A stretch of DNA of 64,000 bases from assembly GCF_023073315.1 (NCBI RefSeq), contig NZ_JADPJH010000028.1, positions 338,133-402,132 of the forward strand, in the 5' to 3' direction. Source of the stretch: Bradyrhizobium sp. 1 (GTDB taxonomy: Bacteria > Pseudomonadota > Alphaproteobacteria > Rhizobiales > Xanthobacteraceae). Positions within the stretch are counted from its first letter, which is position 1, and every line of letters begins with the position of its first letter. The position numbers were made by a program, and so were the translations under genes. The notes under the pieces were generated by a model. That model made no database searches. It had not been told where the DNA came from and worked only from the letters and a program-made list of their open reading frames with translations. Shown here one piece after another: positions 42,782 to 51,952 of the stretch.

Positions 42782-45157
42782 CTAGAAACGCTTCAGGGTT
42801 TTCAGGACTTTTGTGGGCGTGATCGGGATCGAATTGATCGTGGCATCGAACGGCGACAGCGCATCATTAACGGCGTTGAGCACGCAAGCGGACGCTGCCG
42901 CCGTGCCGGCCTCGCCGACCCCCTTGGCGCCGAGCACGGTGTCGGCGGTCGGCGTCTCGACATGGGCGATGACGATGTCGGGCATCTCCATCGGCATCGG
43001 GACAAGATACTCGGCGAGCGAGCCGTTCACGAGCTGGCCGGTCTCGCTGTAGCGGCATTCCTCGAACAGGGCCGCGCCCAGCCCCTGCACGATGCCGCCG
43101 CGAAGCTGCTCGTCCACCAGCATCGGATTGATGACGCGGCCACAATCCTCGACGATAAAGTGCTTCAACAGCTTGATGAAGCCAGTCTCGACATCAACCT
43201 CCAGCGAGCAGCCCTGGATGCCGTTGGTGAAGGCGAAGGGATAACCCTGCGGCGCGAAATGATGGCTGACGGTGAGCTGCGCCTGCGTGCCCGGCGGCAG
43301 CGTGTCGGAGCGGAAATAGGCGATGCGCGCGATCTCGGAGATCGGCATCCGCTGGTTCCGCGTACCGGCGTCTACGACCTCACCGTTGACGATGTCGAGC
43401 GCCGACGGCCGCTCCTGAAGGATGAGCGCGGCGATCTCCAGGATGTTGCGCTTGAGCACGCGGGTTGCCCGGAGCGCGGTCTCGCCGCCGATGCCGGCGC
43501 CGCGGCAGGCCCAGGTGGCGCCGCCATGTGGCGTGACCTCGGTATCGCCGGTGATGATTTTGACGTGCTCCTGCGCGATGCCGAGCTGATCGGCGACGAT
43601 CTGGCTGATGATCGCCTCGGTGCCCTGCCCCTGCTCAGTGACCGAGATCAGGCAGCGCACCTCGCCCGATGGCGTCAGGCTGAGGATCGCGCCATCCTGC
43701 GAGGAGATGCGCGCACCGCCGACGCCGTAGAAGGCCGGGCTCGGATTTGTGATCTCGACAAAGGCCGCGATGCCGATGCCGCGATAGACGCCGCGCTTGC
43801 GCAAGTCCGCCTGCTCGGCACGAAGCGCATCATAGTCCATCATCTCGTGCAGACGCTTCAAGCAGGCCTGATGCGACAGCGCCTCGAAGCGGTAGCCGGT
43901 CGGTGAGGTCTGCGGATAGGCATCGTCGGCGATCACGTTCTGCGCGCGGATGGCGAAGGGATCGAGCCCGACTTTGGCTGCGGCCATATCGACCAGCCGC
44001 TCGGTGACCGCGCAGGCAATGGGGTGGCCGACGGCCCGATACTGGCTGGTCTGCACCTTGTTTTGAAAAATCACCTCCAGCGTGGCGCGATAATTCTTGA
44101 AGCGATAGGGCGCGCCCATCAGGCGAATGACCTGATTGCCCTCGACCACGCTGGTGCGCGGATATGTCGAGAAAGCGCCGATCGCGGTCAGGTCCAGGAC
44201 ATCCATCGCAAGAATCTCACCCTTGGCATCCAGCGCCATTCGTGCGTGCACCCGATGGTCGCGGGCGTGGATGTCGGAGACGAAGGACTCGATGCGATCG
44301 GCGACATATTTGACCGGACGGCCGAGCAGGATCGAGAGGCCGACCACTGCCATGTCCTCGTGATAGACGTGCAGCTTCATCCCGAAGGAGCCACCGATGT
44401 CGGTCGCGATCACACGAACACGGGCCTCGGGGATGCCGTAATGGCGCGAATAGAGATCCTGGAACTGGTAGGGCGTCTGCGTCGCGTGATGCACCGTAAG
44501 CGCGCCGGCGGCGGGATCATAATCCGCGACGATGGCGCGCGGCTCCAGCGTCACCGCAGTATGGCGGCCGAAGGAGAATTCCTCTTCCACCACGTGGGCG
44601 GCATGCGCAAAGGCGTGGTCAACGGTGCCATTGTCGAGTAGGGCGCGGAAGCAGGTGTTGTTGGCGCTGCCTGGGTTGATCACCGGCCCGCCGGCGTCGC
44701 GCGCGCTGTCGATGTCGACAACGACGGGAAGGTCCTCGTAGTCGACCTCGATCAGCTCCAGCGCGTCTTCCGCGATCGCACGGCTCTCGGCAACGACGGC
44801 GACCACCGCCTGCCCGGCCCAGACCACACGATCGAGCGGCAGCGGCAGTTGCGGCGCAGACGTCATGCCTTTGAAATGGTCGAGCGTGCCGATCCAGGGC
44901 GTGCAGATCTTTGCGAGGTCAGTGCCGATCGCGACGAGGTGCACGCCTTCGAGCGTGCGCGCCTCATCGGCATTGATCGAAACGATTTTGGCATGCGCAT
45001 GCGGACTGCGCAGGAACGCAGCATAGAGCATGCGCGGCAGCCGGAGATCGCTGATATATCGCCCGCGCCCAGCCAACAGCCGCTTGGCGTTCGGCCGAGG
45101 CACCGAGCGGCCGATATAGGAGTTCGGGCGATCGAGCGAGGTCAGCGGCGCACTCAT
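42782..45157 (-). CDS. xanthine-dehydrogenase family Mo hydroxylase, large (molybdopterin) subunit
   Basis: A 791-residue CoxL/XdhB-type subunit. The N-terminal domain (VPRPNAKRLLAGRGRYISDL) leads into the molybdopterin domain with GGSFGMKLHVYHED, VTEQGQGTEAIISQI and the catalytic-Glu motif KGVGEAGTAAA. The loop corresponding to the active-site Cys of form I CO dehydrogenase (AYxCSFR) reads SQYRAVGHPIA, so this is not a form I CODH; it belongs to the form II/hydroxylase group with an unassigned substrate. It overlaps the FeS-subunit gene by 4 bases. Confidence 0.9.
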   Translation of the reverse strand: MSAPLTSLDRPNSYIGRSVPRPNAKRLLAGRGRYISDLRLPRMLYAAFLRSPHAHAKIVSINADEARTLEGVHLVAIGTDLAKICTPWIGTLDHFKGMTSAPQLPLPLDRVVWAGQAVVAVVAESRAIAEDALELIEVDYEDLPVVVDIDSARDAGGPVINPGSANNTCFRALLDNGTVDHAFAHAAHVVEEEFSFGRHTAVTLEPRAIVADYDPAAGALTVHHATQTPYQFQDLYSRHYGIPEARVRVIATDIGGSFGMKLHVYHEDMAVVGLSILLGRPVKYVADRIESFVSDIHARDHRVHARMALDAKGEILAMDVLDLTAIGAFSTYPRTSVVEGNQVIRLMGAPYRFKNYRATLEVIFQNKVQTSQYRAVGHPIACAVTERLVDMAAAKVGLDPFAIRAQNVIADDAYPQTSPTGYRFEALSHQACLKRLHEMMDYDALRAEQADLRKRGVYRGIGIAAFVEITNPSPAFYGVGGARISSQDGAILSLTPSGEVRCLISVTEQGQGTEAIISQIVADQLGIAQEHVKIITGDTEVTPHGGATWACRGAGIGGETALRATRVLKRNILEIAALILQERPSALDIVNGEVVDAGTRNQRMPISEIARIAYFRSDTLPPGTQAQLTVSHHFAPQGYPFAFTNGIQGCSLEVDVETGFIKLLKHFIVEDCGRVINPMLVDEQLRGGIVQGLGAALFEECRYSETGQLVNGSLAEYLVPMPMEMPDIVIAHVETPTADTVLGAKGVGEAGTAAASACVLNAVNDALSPFDATINSIPITPTKVLKTLKRF

Positions 45158-45678
45158 GTCGTGCCTCCGCCTTCGCTGCGCGCTTTGGCCACCGCGTCGA
45201 TCGCATCGACGATCGCCTCATACCCGGTGCAACGGCAGTAATTCCCCGATAGCGCGTCGCGGATCTCGCCGCGGCTCGGCTGCGCTACCTGCGAAAGCAG
45301 TTCCTGCGCGTTGACCAGCATGCCCGGCGTGCAGAAGCCGCATTGCAGTGCGTTGCGGCGATGGAATTCGGCCTGGAGGTCCGCGATCACGCCACTCTCG
45401 GTGAGGCCTTCGATCGTGCTGATATTGGCACCATCGGCCTGTACCGCGAACATCAGGCAGGAATGGACGGCGCGGCCGTCCAGCTGCACGAGGCAGGCAC
45501 CACAGGCGCCCATCTCGCAGCCGGCGTGCGTGCCGGTCAGCTCGAGCGTATTGCGCAGGCAATCGACCAGCGTCTCGCGCGGCGCGACTTCACAAGCGAC
45601 CTTGCGGCCGTTGACGACGAAGCGGACGCGCACGGTCTCATCCGCGTCATCCAACTTGGTTTCGTCAAAACCGCTCAT
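45154..45678 (-). CDS. xanthine-dehydrogenase family Mo hydroxylase, 2Fe-2S subunit
   Basis: A 174-residue subunit with two [2Fe-2S] clusters. The N-terminal ferredoxin motif is GCEMGACGAC, followed by a downstream Cys (SCLMFAV). The C-terminal cluster motifs are CGFCTPGM and GNYCRCTGYEAI. It transfers electrons from the Mo site to FAD. It overlaps both neighbours by 4 bases, consistent with a stoichiometric three-subunit enzyme. Confidence 0.95.
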   Translation of the reverse strand: MSGFDETKLDDADETVRVRFVVNGRKVACEVAPRETLVDCLRNTLELTGTHAGCEMGACGACLVQLDGRAVHSCLMFAVQADGANISTIEGLTESGVIADLQAEFHRRNALQCGFCTPGMLVNAQELLSQVAQPSRGEIRDALSGNYCRCTGYEAIVDAIDAVAKARSEGGGTT

Positions 45679-46556
45679 GCGCCCTCACCCAGACGTCCGA
45701 GCAGGCGTCCCAGCAGCACGCGGGCGAGGTGCAGTCGCATCGCCGGCGGCACCTCGTCGCTGTCGGGCGGGGCGAGATCGCCTTCGAGCGCGGCTTGCGC
45801 GGCGGCGATCCGTTCCGCATCCAGGCCTGAGCCGATCAAGGTAGCCTCGGCGCCCTTCACTCGCGTCGGCGTATTGCCGACGGAAAAAAAGGAGATTCGG
45901 ATGTCATCGATACGCTTGCCGGTACAGGTCGCAAGCATGCCGCAACCGACCATCGCGTAGTCGCCACGCCGCCGCGCCAGTTCGTCGAACGCAAAGCGCT
46001 GATCGGCCTTGAACAGCGGGACGTAGACCGCGGTGATCAACTCGCCGGGCTGCAATGCCGTCTCGAACAGGTCGATGAAGAAATCGTCGGCTTTCACCCG
46101 CCGGGTGCCCGTGGCGCCCGCGATCTCGATCTCGGCATCGAGCGCCAGCGTCATCGCCGGAAATTCAGACGCGGGATCGGCCAGCGCGACGCTGCCGCCG
46201 AACGTGCCGCGATTGCGGATGGCAGGATGGGCGACGAAGGGCGCCGCGGCACGCAGCAGCGGCGCGAACTCGGCGATCAGCGGCTCACTCAGCATCTCGC
46301 AGTGACGGGTCAGCGCACCGATGCGCAAATAACCACCCTCGCGCCTGACACCGCGCAGTTCGTCAATATGAGTGATATCGATCAAGAGCCGCGGCGCCTG
46401 CAGCCGCAATGACAGTGCCGGTACGAGACTCTGGCCCCCGGCAATGAAACGTGCATCGTCCCCGGCGCGTGCGTGAGCATCCAGCGCCTGGTCGATCGTA
46501 GCCGCACGAAAATAGCTGAAAGCCCTCGCCTTCACTGCCGTTTCCTCGATATCCAT
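45675..46556 (-). CDS. xanthine-dehydrogenase family Mo hydroxylase, FAD subunit
   Basis: A 293-residue CoxM-type flavoprotein. FAD motifs are visible: RFIAGGQSLVPAL, NRGTFGGSVALADPASE and RRRGDYAMVGCG. The start at 46556 (MDIEETAVKARAF) is preferred to an upstream in-frame ATG because the region before it holds the operators. It is the first gene of an eight-gene operon with the FeS subunit, Mo subunit and a liv-type transporter. Maturation genes such as coxD/E/F/G are absent from the window. Confidence 0.92.
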   Translation of the reverse strand: MDIEETAVKARAFSYFRAATIDQALDAHARAGDDARFIAGGQSLVPALSLRLQAPRLLIDITHIDELRGVRREGGYLRIGALTRHCEMLSEPLIAEFAPLLRAAAPFVAHPAIRNRGTFGGSVALADPASEFPAMTLALDAEIEIAGATGTRRVKADDFFIDLFETALQPGELITAVYVPLFKADQRFAFDELARRRGDYAMVGCGMLATCTGKRIDDIRISFFSVGNTPTRVKGAEATLIGSGLDAERIAAAQAALEGDLAPPDSDEVPPAMRLHLARVLLGRLLGRLGEGA

Positions 46557-46584
46557 CGGCTCATCAGCCGGGATGCCAGATTTG

Positions 46585-46598
46585 TAACCATCTGGTCT
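46585..46598. promoter_or_regulatory. probable TetR operator 1 (upstream of Mo-hydroxylase operon)
   Basis: TAACCATCTGGTCT, an imperfect copy of the perfect site at 46639-46652 (11 of 14 bases the same). The core ACCA-N2-TGGT is a dyad. Starting 30 bases upstream of the FAD-subunit ATG, it would control the leftward promoter. Confidence 0.65.
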
Positions 46599-46638
46599 CA
46601 AAATCCTGACACGCCGCCAAGAGGCGGTCAACAGGAAA

Positions 46639-46652
46639 TGACCATTTGGTCA
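46639..46652. promoter_or_regulatory. probable TetR operator 2 (upstream of the TetR gene)
   Basis: TGACCATTTGGTCA is a perfect 6-2-6 inverted repeat. It lies 54 bases from operator 1 and 54 bases before the TetR gene start. The paired arrangement between divergent genes suggests both are targets of that regulator. Confidence 0.7.
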
Positions 46653-46705
46653 CAAATGCATCTTTAGGCTAAGAAGGCATCTTGAGATTGCGATTCAGCG
46701 ACGAA

Positions 46706-47413
46706 ATGGCCCGAAAAGCGCAGAAATCGGCGAAGCGACCGGTCCGAAAGCGGACCGGGACAGGCAGCAAGTCCGCGCCAAAGCGCCGCAACATGCGTGC
46801 GGCCGATCGCGAGCGCGCGATCGTGGACGAGGCGATCCGCTTCTTTGCCGAGCGCGGCTTCGAGGGCCAGACGCGCGAATTGGCAAAACGCTTGGGCATC
46901 ACGCATTCGGCGATCTATCGCCACTTCCCCAGCAAGGAGGCGCTGATCGAGCGGGTTTATCAGGAGGTCTATCTCAGCCGCTGGTCGCCCGATTGGGGTC
47001 CGATGATCCGCGACCGCTCGCTGCCGCTGGAGGCGCGGCTGACGCGTTTCTATCTCGACTATGTCGAACGCGTGTTCGAGTACAATTGGGTGCGGATCTT
47101 CGTTTTTTCCGGCATGAAGTCGTTCGGCATCACCGGCCGCTATCTCGACATTGTCAGGCGCGAGATCGTCGAGCCGGCGGCGGCCGAGCTGCGCCACGAC
47201 CTGAAGCTGCCCGATGTGAAGGCCCATCCGCTCGGCGAACGCGAGACCGAGCTGCTCTGGGGCCTGCACGGCCGCATCTTCTATCTCGCCATCCGCAAGT
47301 TCATCTACGAGACGCCGATCCCGTCCGATCTCGACGCGATCGTCCGCGACGCCGTCCAGACTTTTATGGACGGCGCGAAGACGACGATGCCAAGGCTGCT
47401 GGTCGGCGGCTAG
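46706..47413 (+). CDS. TetR-family regulator of the divergent Mo-hydroxylase operon
   Basis: A 235-residue repressor. A basic N-terminal extension (RKAQKSAKRPVRKRTGTGSK) precedes the TetR DNA-binding domain with the helix-turn-helix ELAKRLGITHSAIYRHFPSKEALIE. The ligand domain is helical. The start is ATG 46706; TTG 46682 is an upstream alternative. It is divergent from the FAD-subunit gene, and two operators lie between them, so it probably senses the substrate or product of the Mo hydroxylase. Its stop codon directly abuts the hutU stop. Confidence 0.9.
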   Translation: MARKAQKSAKRPVRKRTGTGSKSAPKRRNMRAADRERAIVDEAIRFFAERGFEGQTRELAKRLGITHSAIYRHFPSKEALIERVYQEVYLSRWSPDWGPMIRDRSLPLEARLTRFYLDYVERVFEYNWVRIFVFSGMKSFGITGRYLDIVRREIVEPAAAELRHDLKLPDVKAHPLGERETELLWGLHGRIFYLAIRKFIYETPIPSDLDAIVRDAVQTFMDGAKTTMPRLLVGG

Positions 47414-49084
47414 CTACTTCGCCAGGCTCGGCAGATCGAGCCCCTTGTCACGGGCGCAGTCGATCGCGGTCTCGTAGCCCGCATCCGCATGGCGCATGAC
47501 GCCGCTGGCGGGATCGTTCCAGAGCACACGCTCGATCCGCTTGGCCGCTTCCGGCGTGCCGTCGGCGACGATCACCATGCCGGCGTGTTGCGAATAGCCG
47601 ATGCCGACGCCGCCGCCATGGTGCAGCGAGACCCAGGTCGCGCCGCTCGCGCAATTGAGCAGAGCGTTGAGCAAGGGCCAGTCGGACACCGCGTCGGATC
47701 CGTCCTTCATCGCCTCGGTCTCGCGGTTGGGGCTCGCGACCGAACCGCTGTCGAGATGATCGCGGCCAATCACGATCGGCGCTGTCAATTCGCCGCGCGC
47801 CACCATCTCGTTGAAGGCAAGGCCGAGGCGATCACGATCGCCGAGGCCGACCCAGCAGATCCGTGCCGGAAGCCCCTGGAACTTGATGCGTTCCTTGGCC
47901 ATGTCGAGCCAATTGTGCAGATGCTTGTCGTCAGGCATCAGCTCCTTCACCTTGGCGTCGGTCTTGAAGATGTCCTCGGGATCGCCCGACAACGCGGCCC
48001 AACGGAACGGCCCGACGCCGCGGCAGAACAGGGGACGGATATAGGCGGGCACGAAGCCGGGGAAATCGAAGGCGTTCTTCAGGCCCATATCCTGCGCCAT
48101 CTGGCGAATGTTGTTGCCGTAGTCGAGCGTCGGGATTCCCTGCGCATGGAAATCCAGCATGGCCTGCACGTGCTCGACCATGGACGTCTTCGAGGCGCGC
48201 TCGACCGCCTTCGGATCGGACGCGCGCTTCGTCTCCCAATCGTCCAGCGTCCAGCCCCTCGGCAAGTACCCATTGATCGGATCATGCGCACTGGTCTGGT
48301 CGGTGACAATGTCGGGCTTGACGCCGCGGCGCACCAGTTCGGGGAAAATCTCGGCGGCATTGCCGAGCAAGCCCACCGAGACCGCCTTCTTCGTTGTCGC
48401 AGCCTCCGCCATGATCGAGAGCGCTTCGTCGAGCGTTGCGGCCTGCCGATCGAGATAGCCCGTGCGCAACCGCATCTCGATGCGGCTCGGCTGGCATTCG
48501 ACCGCGAGCATCGACGCGCCGGCCATGGTCGCCGCCAGCGGCTGCGCGCCGCCCATACCACCGAGGCCGGCGGTGAGGATCCATTTGCCGACGAGGCTGC
48601 CGCCATAATGGCGACGGCCGATTTCGACGAAGGTTTCGTAAGTGCCCTGCACGATGCCCTGGCTTCCGATATAGATCCAGGACCCGGCCGTCATCTGGCC
48701 GTACATCATCAGGCCCAGGCGATCGAGCTCGTTGAAATGATCGAGCGTGGCCCAATGCGGCACGATGTTGGAGTTCGCGATCAGCACGCGTGGGGCGTCG
48801 GCATGGGTTCGGAATACGCCGACCGGCTTGCCGGACTGGACCAGCAAGGTCTCGTCCGCTTCGAGCTTGCGCAAGGCAGCCGTGATCCGGTCAAAGCTCT
48901 CCCAGTCGCGCGCGGCGCGGCCGATGCCGCCATAAACGACGAGCTCGCTCGGGCGCTCCGCGACATCAGGATCGAGATTGTTCATCAGCATGCGCAAGGG
49001 CGCTTCCGTCAGCCAGCTCTTGGCGCTGATCTCGCTGCCGCGGGGGGCGCGGATGGTGCGGTCATTGTCCAGTCGGCGGTTCAT
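47414..49084 (-). CDS. hutU: urocanate hydratase
   Basis: A 556-residue cytoplasmic enzyme converting urocanate to imidazolonepropionate with tightly bound NAD. The NAD-binding segment GLGGMGGAQPLAATMAG and the conserved WATLDHFNELDRLGLMMYGQMTAGSWIYIG block are intact, and the length is typical. The ATG has GAGG upstream. It is the last gene of the leftward hutI-hutH-hutU operon, 12 bases after hutH. Confidence 0.97.
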   Translation of the reverse strand: MNRRLDNDRTIRAPRGSEISAKSWLTEAPLRMLMNNLDPDVAERPSELVVYGGIGRAARDWESFDRITAALRKLEADETLLVQSGKPVGVFRTHADAPRVLIANSNIVPHWATLDHFNELDRLGLMMYGQMTAGSWIYIGSQGIVQGTYETFVEIGRRHYGGSLVGKWILTAGLGGMGGAQPLAATMAGASMLAVECQPSRIEMRLRTGYLDRQAATLDEALSIMAEAATTKKAVSVGLLGNAAEIFPELVRRGVKPDIVTDQTSAHDPINGYLPRGWTLDDWETKRASDPKAVERASKTSMVEHVQAMLDFHAQGIPTLDYGNNIRQMAQDMGLKNAFDFPGFVPAYIRPLFCRGVGPFRWAALSGDPEDIFKTDAKVKELMPDDKHLHNWLDMAKERIKFQGLPARICWVGLGDRDRLGLAFNEMVARGELTAPIVIGRDHLDSGSVASPNRETEAMKDGSDAVSDWPLLNALLNCASGATWVSLHHGGGVGIGYSQHAGMVIVADGTPEAAKRIERVLWNDPASGVMRHADAGYETAIDCARDKGLDLPSLAK

Positions 49085-49096
49085 GCGGCAACCTCT

Positions 49097-50656
49097 TTAG
49101 TCAAGTCGCGGGAATGGATCGGTTGGAAGCGTAGCGATCGCCACGGCCGGCAGCGCATCGGCTTCAATCAGCCCCGCAGCCTTGGCGAGATCACCGGCCA
49201 TGTACCGGTCGGCGTCGAGCGCGGGGACCTGCTCGCGAAGCGCGGCTATGACGGCCACAAGCGGTGCGCTGGTCGCATGCGGTGCGCGCAGCGTGATGCC
49301 TTGGGCGGCGACCAGAAGCTCGATGCCGAGGATCGAGGCGAGATTGTCGGCCATGTCGGAGAGACGCCGCGCGGCATGCGCGGCCATCGAGACATGGTCT
49401 TCCTGATTGGCGCTGGTCGGCGTCGAGTCGATCGAGCAGGCAGCAGCACGCTGCTTGTTCTCGGCATAGAGCGCGGCCGCCGTCACCTCGGCGATCATGA
49501 AGCCGGAATTAATGCCGGGATCGGGCGTCAGGAACGGCGGCAGGCCAAAATTGAGCGCGGGATCGACCAGTGTGGCGATACGCCGCTCACTGATCGCGCC
49601 GATCTCCGACAAGGCCAGCGCCATTGCGTCGGCCGCAAAGGCCACCGGCTCGGCGTGAAAGTTGCCGCCGGACACGATCTCGCCGGTCTCGACCAGCACC
49701 AGCGGGTTATCGGTGACCGCATTGGCCTCGACGATCAGCGTTCGCGCAGCCTGCATGATCAGGTCCAGCGCCGCGCCCGCGACCTGCGGCTGGCAGCGCA
49801 GGCAATAGGGGTCCTGCACACGCTCGTCGCCTTCCAGATGCGACAGGCGGATGTCGCTGCCGTCGAGCAGCGCGGTCAGCGTCGCGGCCGCGGCGATCTG
49901 CCCGGGATGACCGCGCAGCGCCTGGATTTCAGGCCGGAATGGCGCCGTCGATGCCATCGCCGCATCGACCGACAGCGCGCCGGTGACAAGCGCGGCGCGT
50001 GCGAGACGAAATGCCCGCAGCACGCCGGAGATGGCGTATGCCGTCGAGAACTGCGTGCCGTTGATCAGCGCGAGCCCCTCCTTGGGGCCAAGCGTCAGCG
50101 GCGCAAGGTCGACGGCGGCGAGCGCCTCAGCGCCGGACACGGTTTTGCCGTCAACAATCGCTTGCCCTTCGCCGATCATCACCGCCGTCATATGCGCGAG
50201 CGGTGCGAGATCGCCAGAGGCACCGACCGACCCCTGCTGCGGCACCAGCGGATAAACGTTCTGCGCCAGCATCCCTTGCAGCTGCTCGATCACCTCGCGC
50301 CGCACGCCGGAGGCGCCACGCCCGAGCGAGATGATTTTCAGCACCATCATCAACCGCACGACCGGTTCGGGTGTCACCGGGCCGACGCCGCAGCAATGCG
50401 AGACGATGAGATTGCGCTGGAGCAGCGCGGTCTGGTCCGGCGGAATGCGTTTTGACGCGAGCTTTCCGAAGCCGGTGTTGATGCCATAGACGGGGATATC
50501 GGCTCGCGCCGCCTTTTCAACGATCTCCGCGGCCGCTTCGACGCGCGGCCAGAACGAGGGATCAAGAGCGACAGGAGCACCTTCGAGCACGCGCACGAGA
50601 TCGTCGAGGCTGACCTCTCCCGGCCTGACGACGATCACTGCGCCCTGCTCCGTCAC
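49097..50656 (-). CDS. hutH: histidine ammonia-lyase
   Basis: A 519-residue enzyme releasing ammonia from L-histidine to give urocanate. The self-formed MIO cofactor comes from A146-S147-G148 in SVGASGDLAPLAHM. GINTGFGKLAS and the C-terminal TSANQEDHVSM are family signatures. The start chosen is GTG 50656, which overlaps the hutI stop by 4 bases (GTGA). An ATG further upstream in frame lies inside hutI and is unlikely. Confidence 0.97.
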   Translation of the reverse strand: MTEQGAVIVVRPGEVSLDDLVRVLEGAPVALDPSFWPRVEAAAEIVEKAARADIPVYGINTGFGKLASKRIPPDQTALLQRNLIVSHCCGVGPVTPEPVVRLMMVLKIISLGRGASGVRREVIEQLQGMLAQNVYPLVPQQGSVGASGDLAPLAHMTAVMIGEGQAIVDGKTVSGAEALAAVDLAPLTLGPKEGLALINGTQFSTAYAISGVLRAFRLARAALVTGALSVDAAMASTAPFRPEIQALRGHPGQIAAAATLTALLDGSDIRLSHLEGDERVQDPYCLRCQPQVAGAALDLIMQAARTLIVEANAVTDNPLVLVETGEIVSGGNFHAEPVAFAADAMALALSEIGAISERRIATLVDPALNFGLPPFLTPDPGINSGFMIAEVTAAALYAENKQRAAACSIDSTPTSANQEDHVSMAAHAARRLSDMADNLASILGIELLVAAQGITLRAPHATSAPLVAVIAALREQVPALDADRYMAGDLAKAAGLIEADALPAVAIATLPTDPFPRLD

Positions 50657-51879
50657 TGCCCCCTCCACACCCGCCGATACAGCGGATTGAAACCGATGCG
50701 ATAGACGAGTTCGGCCGGACGCTCGATGTCCCAGATCGCGAGATCGCACCATTTGCCGGCCTCCAGCGTGCCGGTCTCATCCAGCACGCCGAGCGCACGC
50801 GCGCCTTCACGGGTGACGCCGACGAGGCATTCGGCAACGTTCATCCGGAACAGCGTCGCGCTCATGTTCATCGCGAGCAGAAGCGAAGTCAGCGGCGAGC
50901 TGCCGGGATTGCAATCGGTCGCCAGCGCCATGGGAACGCCGTGCTTTCGGAACGCCTCGACCGGCGGCTTCTGCGTCTCGCGGATGAAGTAGAAGGCACC
51001 GGGCAGCAGCACTGCCACCGTACCTGCTTTCGCCATCGCGGCAGCGCCAGCATCGTCGGTATGCTCGAGATGATCGGCTGACAGCGCGGAGAATTTTGCG
51101 GCAAGCGCAGCGCCGCCGAGATTCGAGAGCTGGTCGGCATGAAGCTTGACCGGGAGCCCAAGCCCCTTCGCCGTCTCGAACACCCGCGCCGTCTGCTCAG
51201 CCGAAAACGCAATGCCCTCCATGAAAGCATCGACCGCATCGGCAAGACCGGCCTTTGCAACGGCAGGCAGCATCTCCTTGCACACCAGATCGACGTAGCG
51301 ATCCTTGTCGCCGTCCGCTTCCACCGGCAGCGCGTGCGCGCCGAGGAAGGAGGTGCGGATCGTGACCGGCCGCTGACGACCGAGGCTGCGCGCGGCTGTG
51401 AGCTGGCGCATCTCGGTCTCGGTGTCGAGGCCATAGCCGGATTTGATCTCGACAGTGGTTGCCCCCTCGCCGATCAGCGTATCAAGGCGCGGTAGCGCAC
51501 TTGCGACGAGCTCGGCCTCGCTCGCCTTGCGCGTCGCGGCCACCGTCGAGACGATGCCGCCGCCGGCGCGCGCGATTTCTTCGTAGCTCGCGCCCTTCAG
51601 CCGCAGCTCGAATTCGTGCGCGCGGTTGCCGCCATAGACGAGATGGGTGTGACAGTCGACGAGGCCCGGCGTGATCCAGCGCCCCTCGCAATCGATCCGT
51701 TTGATCGCGTCCGCATCAACGGGAAAATCCGCCTCCGCGCCCGCATAGACGATGTGGCCGCCACGCGCAGCGATCAGGCCGCGCTCGATCTCGCCGAGAT
51801 CGGGGCGGTCAGCCCGCATCGTGGCGAGGTGGGCATTATGCCAGATCCGGTCGAAGCGCTCTGCCATGCGGATGTCCAT
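50653..51879 (-). CDS. hutI: imidazolonepropionase
   Basis: A 408-residue amidohydrolase-fold zinc/iron enzyme that opens imidazolonepropionate to N-formimidoyl-L-glutamate. Metal ligands are in DCHTHLVYGGNR, LHADQL and ALATDCNPGSSP. It is the first gene of the leftward hut operon; ATG 51879 lies 20 bases from the HutC operator. A second in-frame ATG four codons in (51867) is possible. Confidence 0.96.
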   Translation of the reverse strand: MDIRMAERFDRIWHNAHLATMRADRPDLGEIERGLIAARGGHIVYAGAEADFPVDADAIKRIDCEGRWITPGLVDCHTHLVYGGNRAHEFELRLKGASYEEIARAGGGIVSTVAATRKASEAELVASALPRLDTLIGEGATTVEIKSGYGLDTETEMRQLTAARSLGRQRPVTIRTSFLGAHALPVEADGDKDRYVDLVCKEMLPAVAKAGLADAVDAFMEGIAFSAEQTARVFETAKGLGLPVKLHADQLSNLGGAALAAKFSALSADHLEHTDDAGAAAMAKAGTVAVLLPGAFYFIRETQKPPVEAFRKHGVPMALATDCNPGSSPLTSLLLAMNMSATLFRMNVAECLVGVTREGARALGVLDETGTLEAGKWCDLAIWDIERPAELVYRIGFNPLYRRVWRGQ

Positions 51880-51898
51880 TCGCCGTCGGATGCTTGAC

Positions 51899-51918
51899 TT
51901 ATATGTCTAGACATATAA
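51899..51918. promoter_or_regulatory. HutC operator between hutI and hutF
   Basis: TTATATGTCTAGACATATAA is a perfect 20-bp palindrome in the 73-base gap between the divergent hutI and hutF. GntR/HutC repressors bind such AT-rich TATGT-N-ACATA dyads. It can repress both operons at once, and urocanate would release it. Confidence 0.85.
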
Positions 51919-51952
51919 TCGTGAGCCCGTTCTGTCCAGCCGGCATGGAAAC

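Noticed and set aside
40620..42785. Open frame of 721 codons antisense to livH and the binding protein
   Set aside because: Same shadow effect in GC-rich coding DNA; His/Asp-rich with no domain.
42782..46556. Aerobic CO dehydrogenase (coxMSL)
   Set aside because: The large subunit lacks the AYxCSFR loop of form I CODH; no cox maturation genes follow.
47489..50455. Open frame of 988 codons antisense to hutU and hutH
   Set aside because: It mirrors the codon pattern of the hut genes on the other strand; low-complexity Arg/His/Asp composition and no family pattern.
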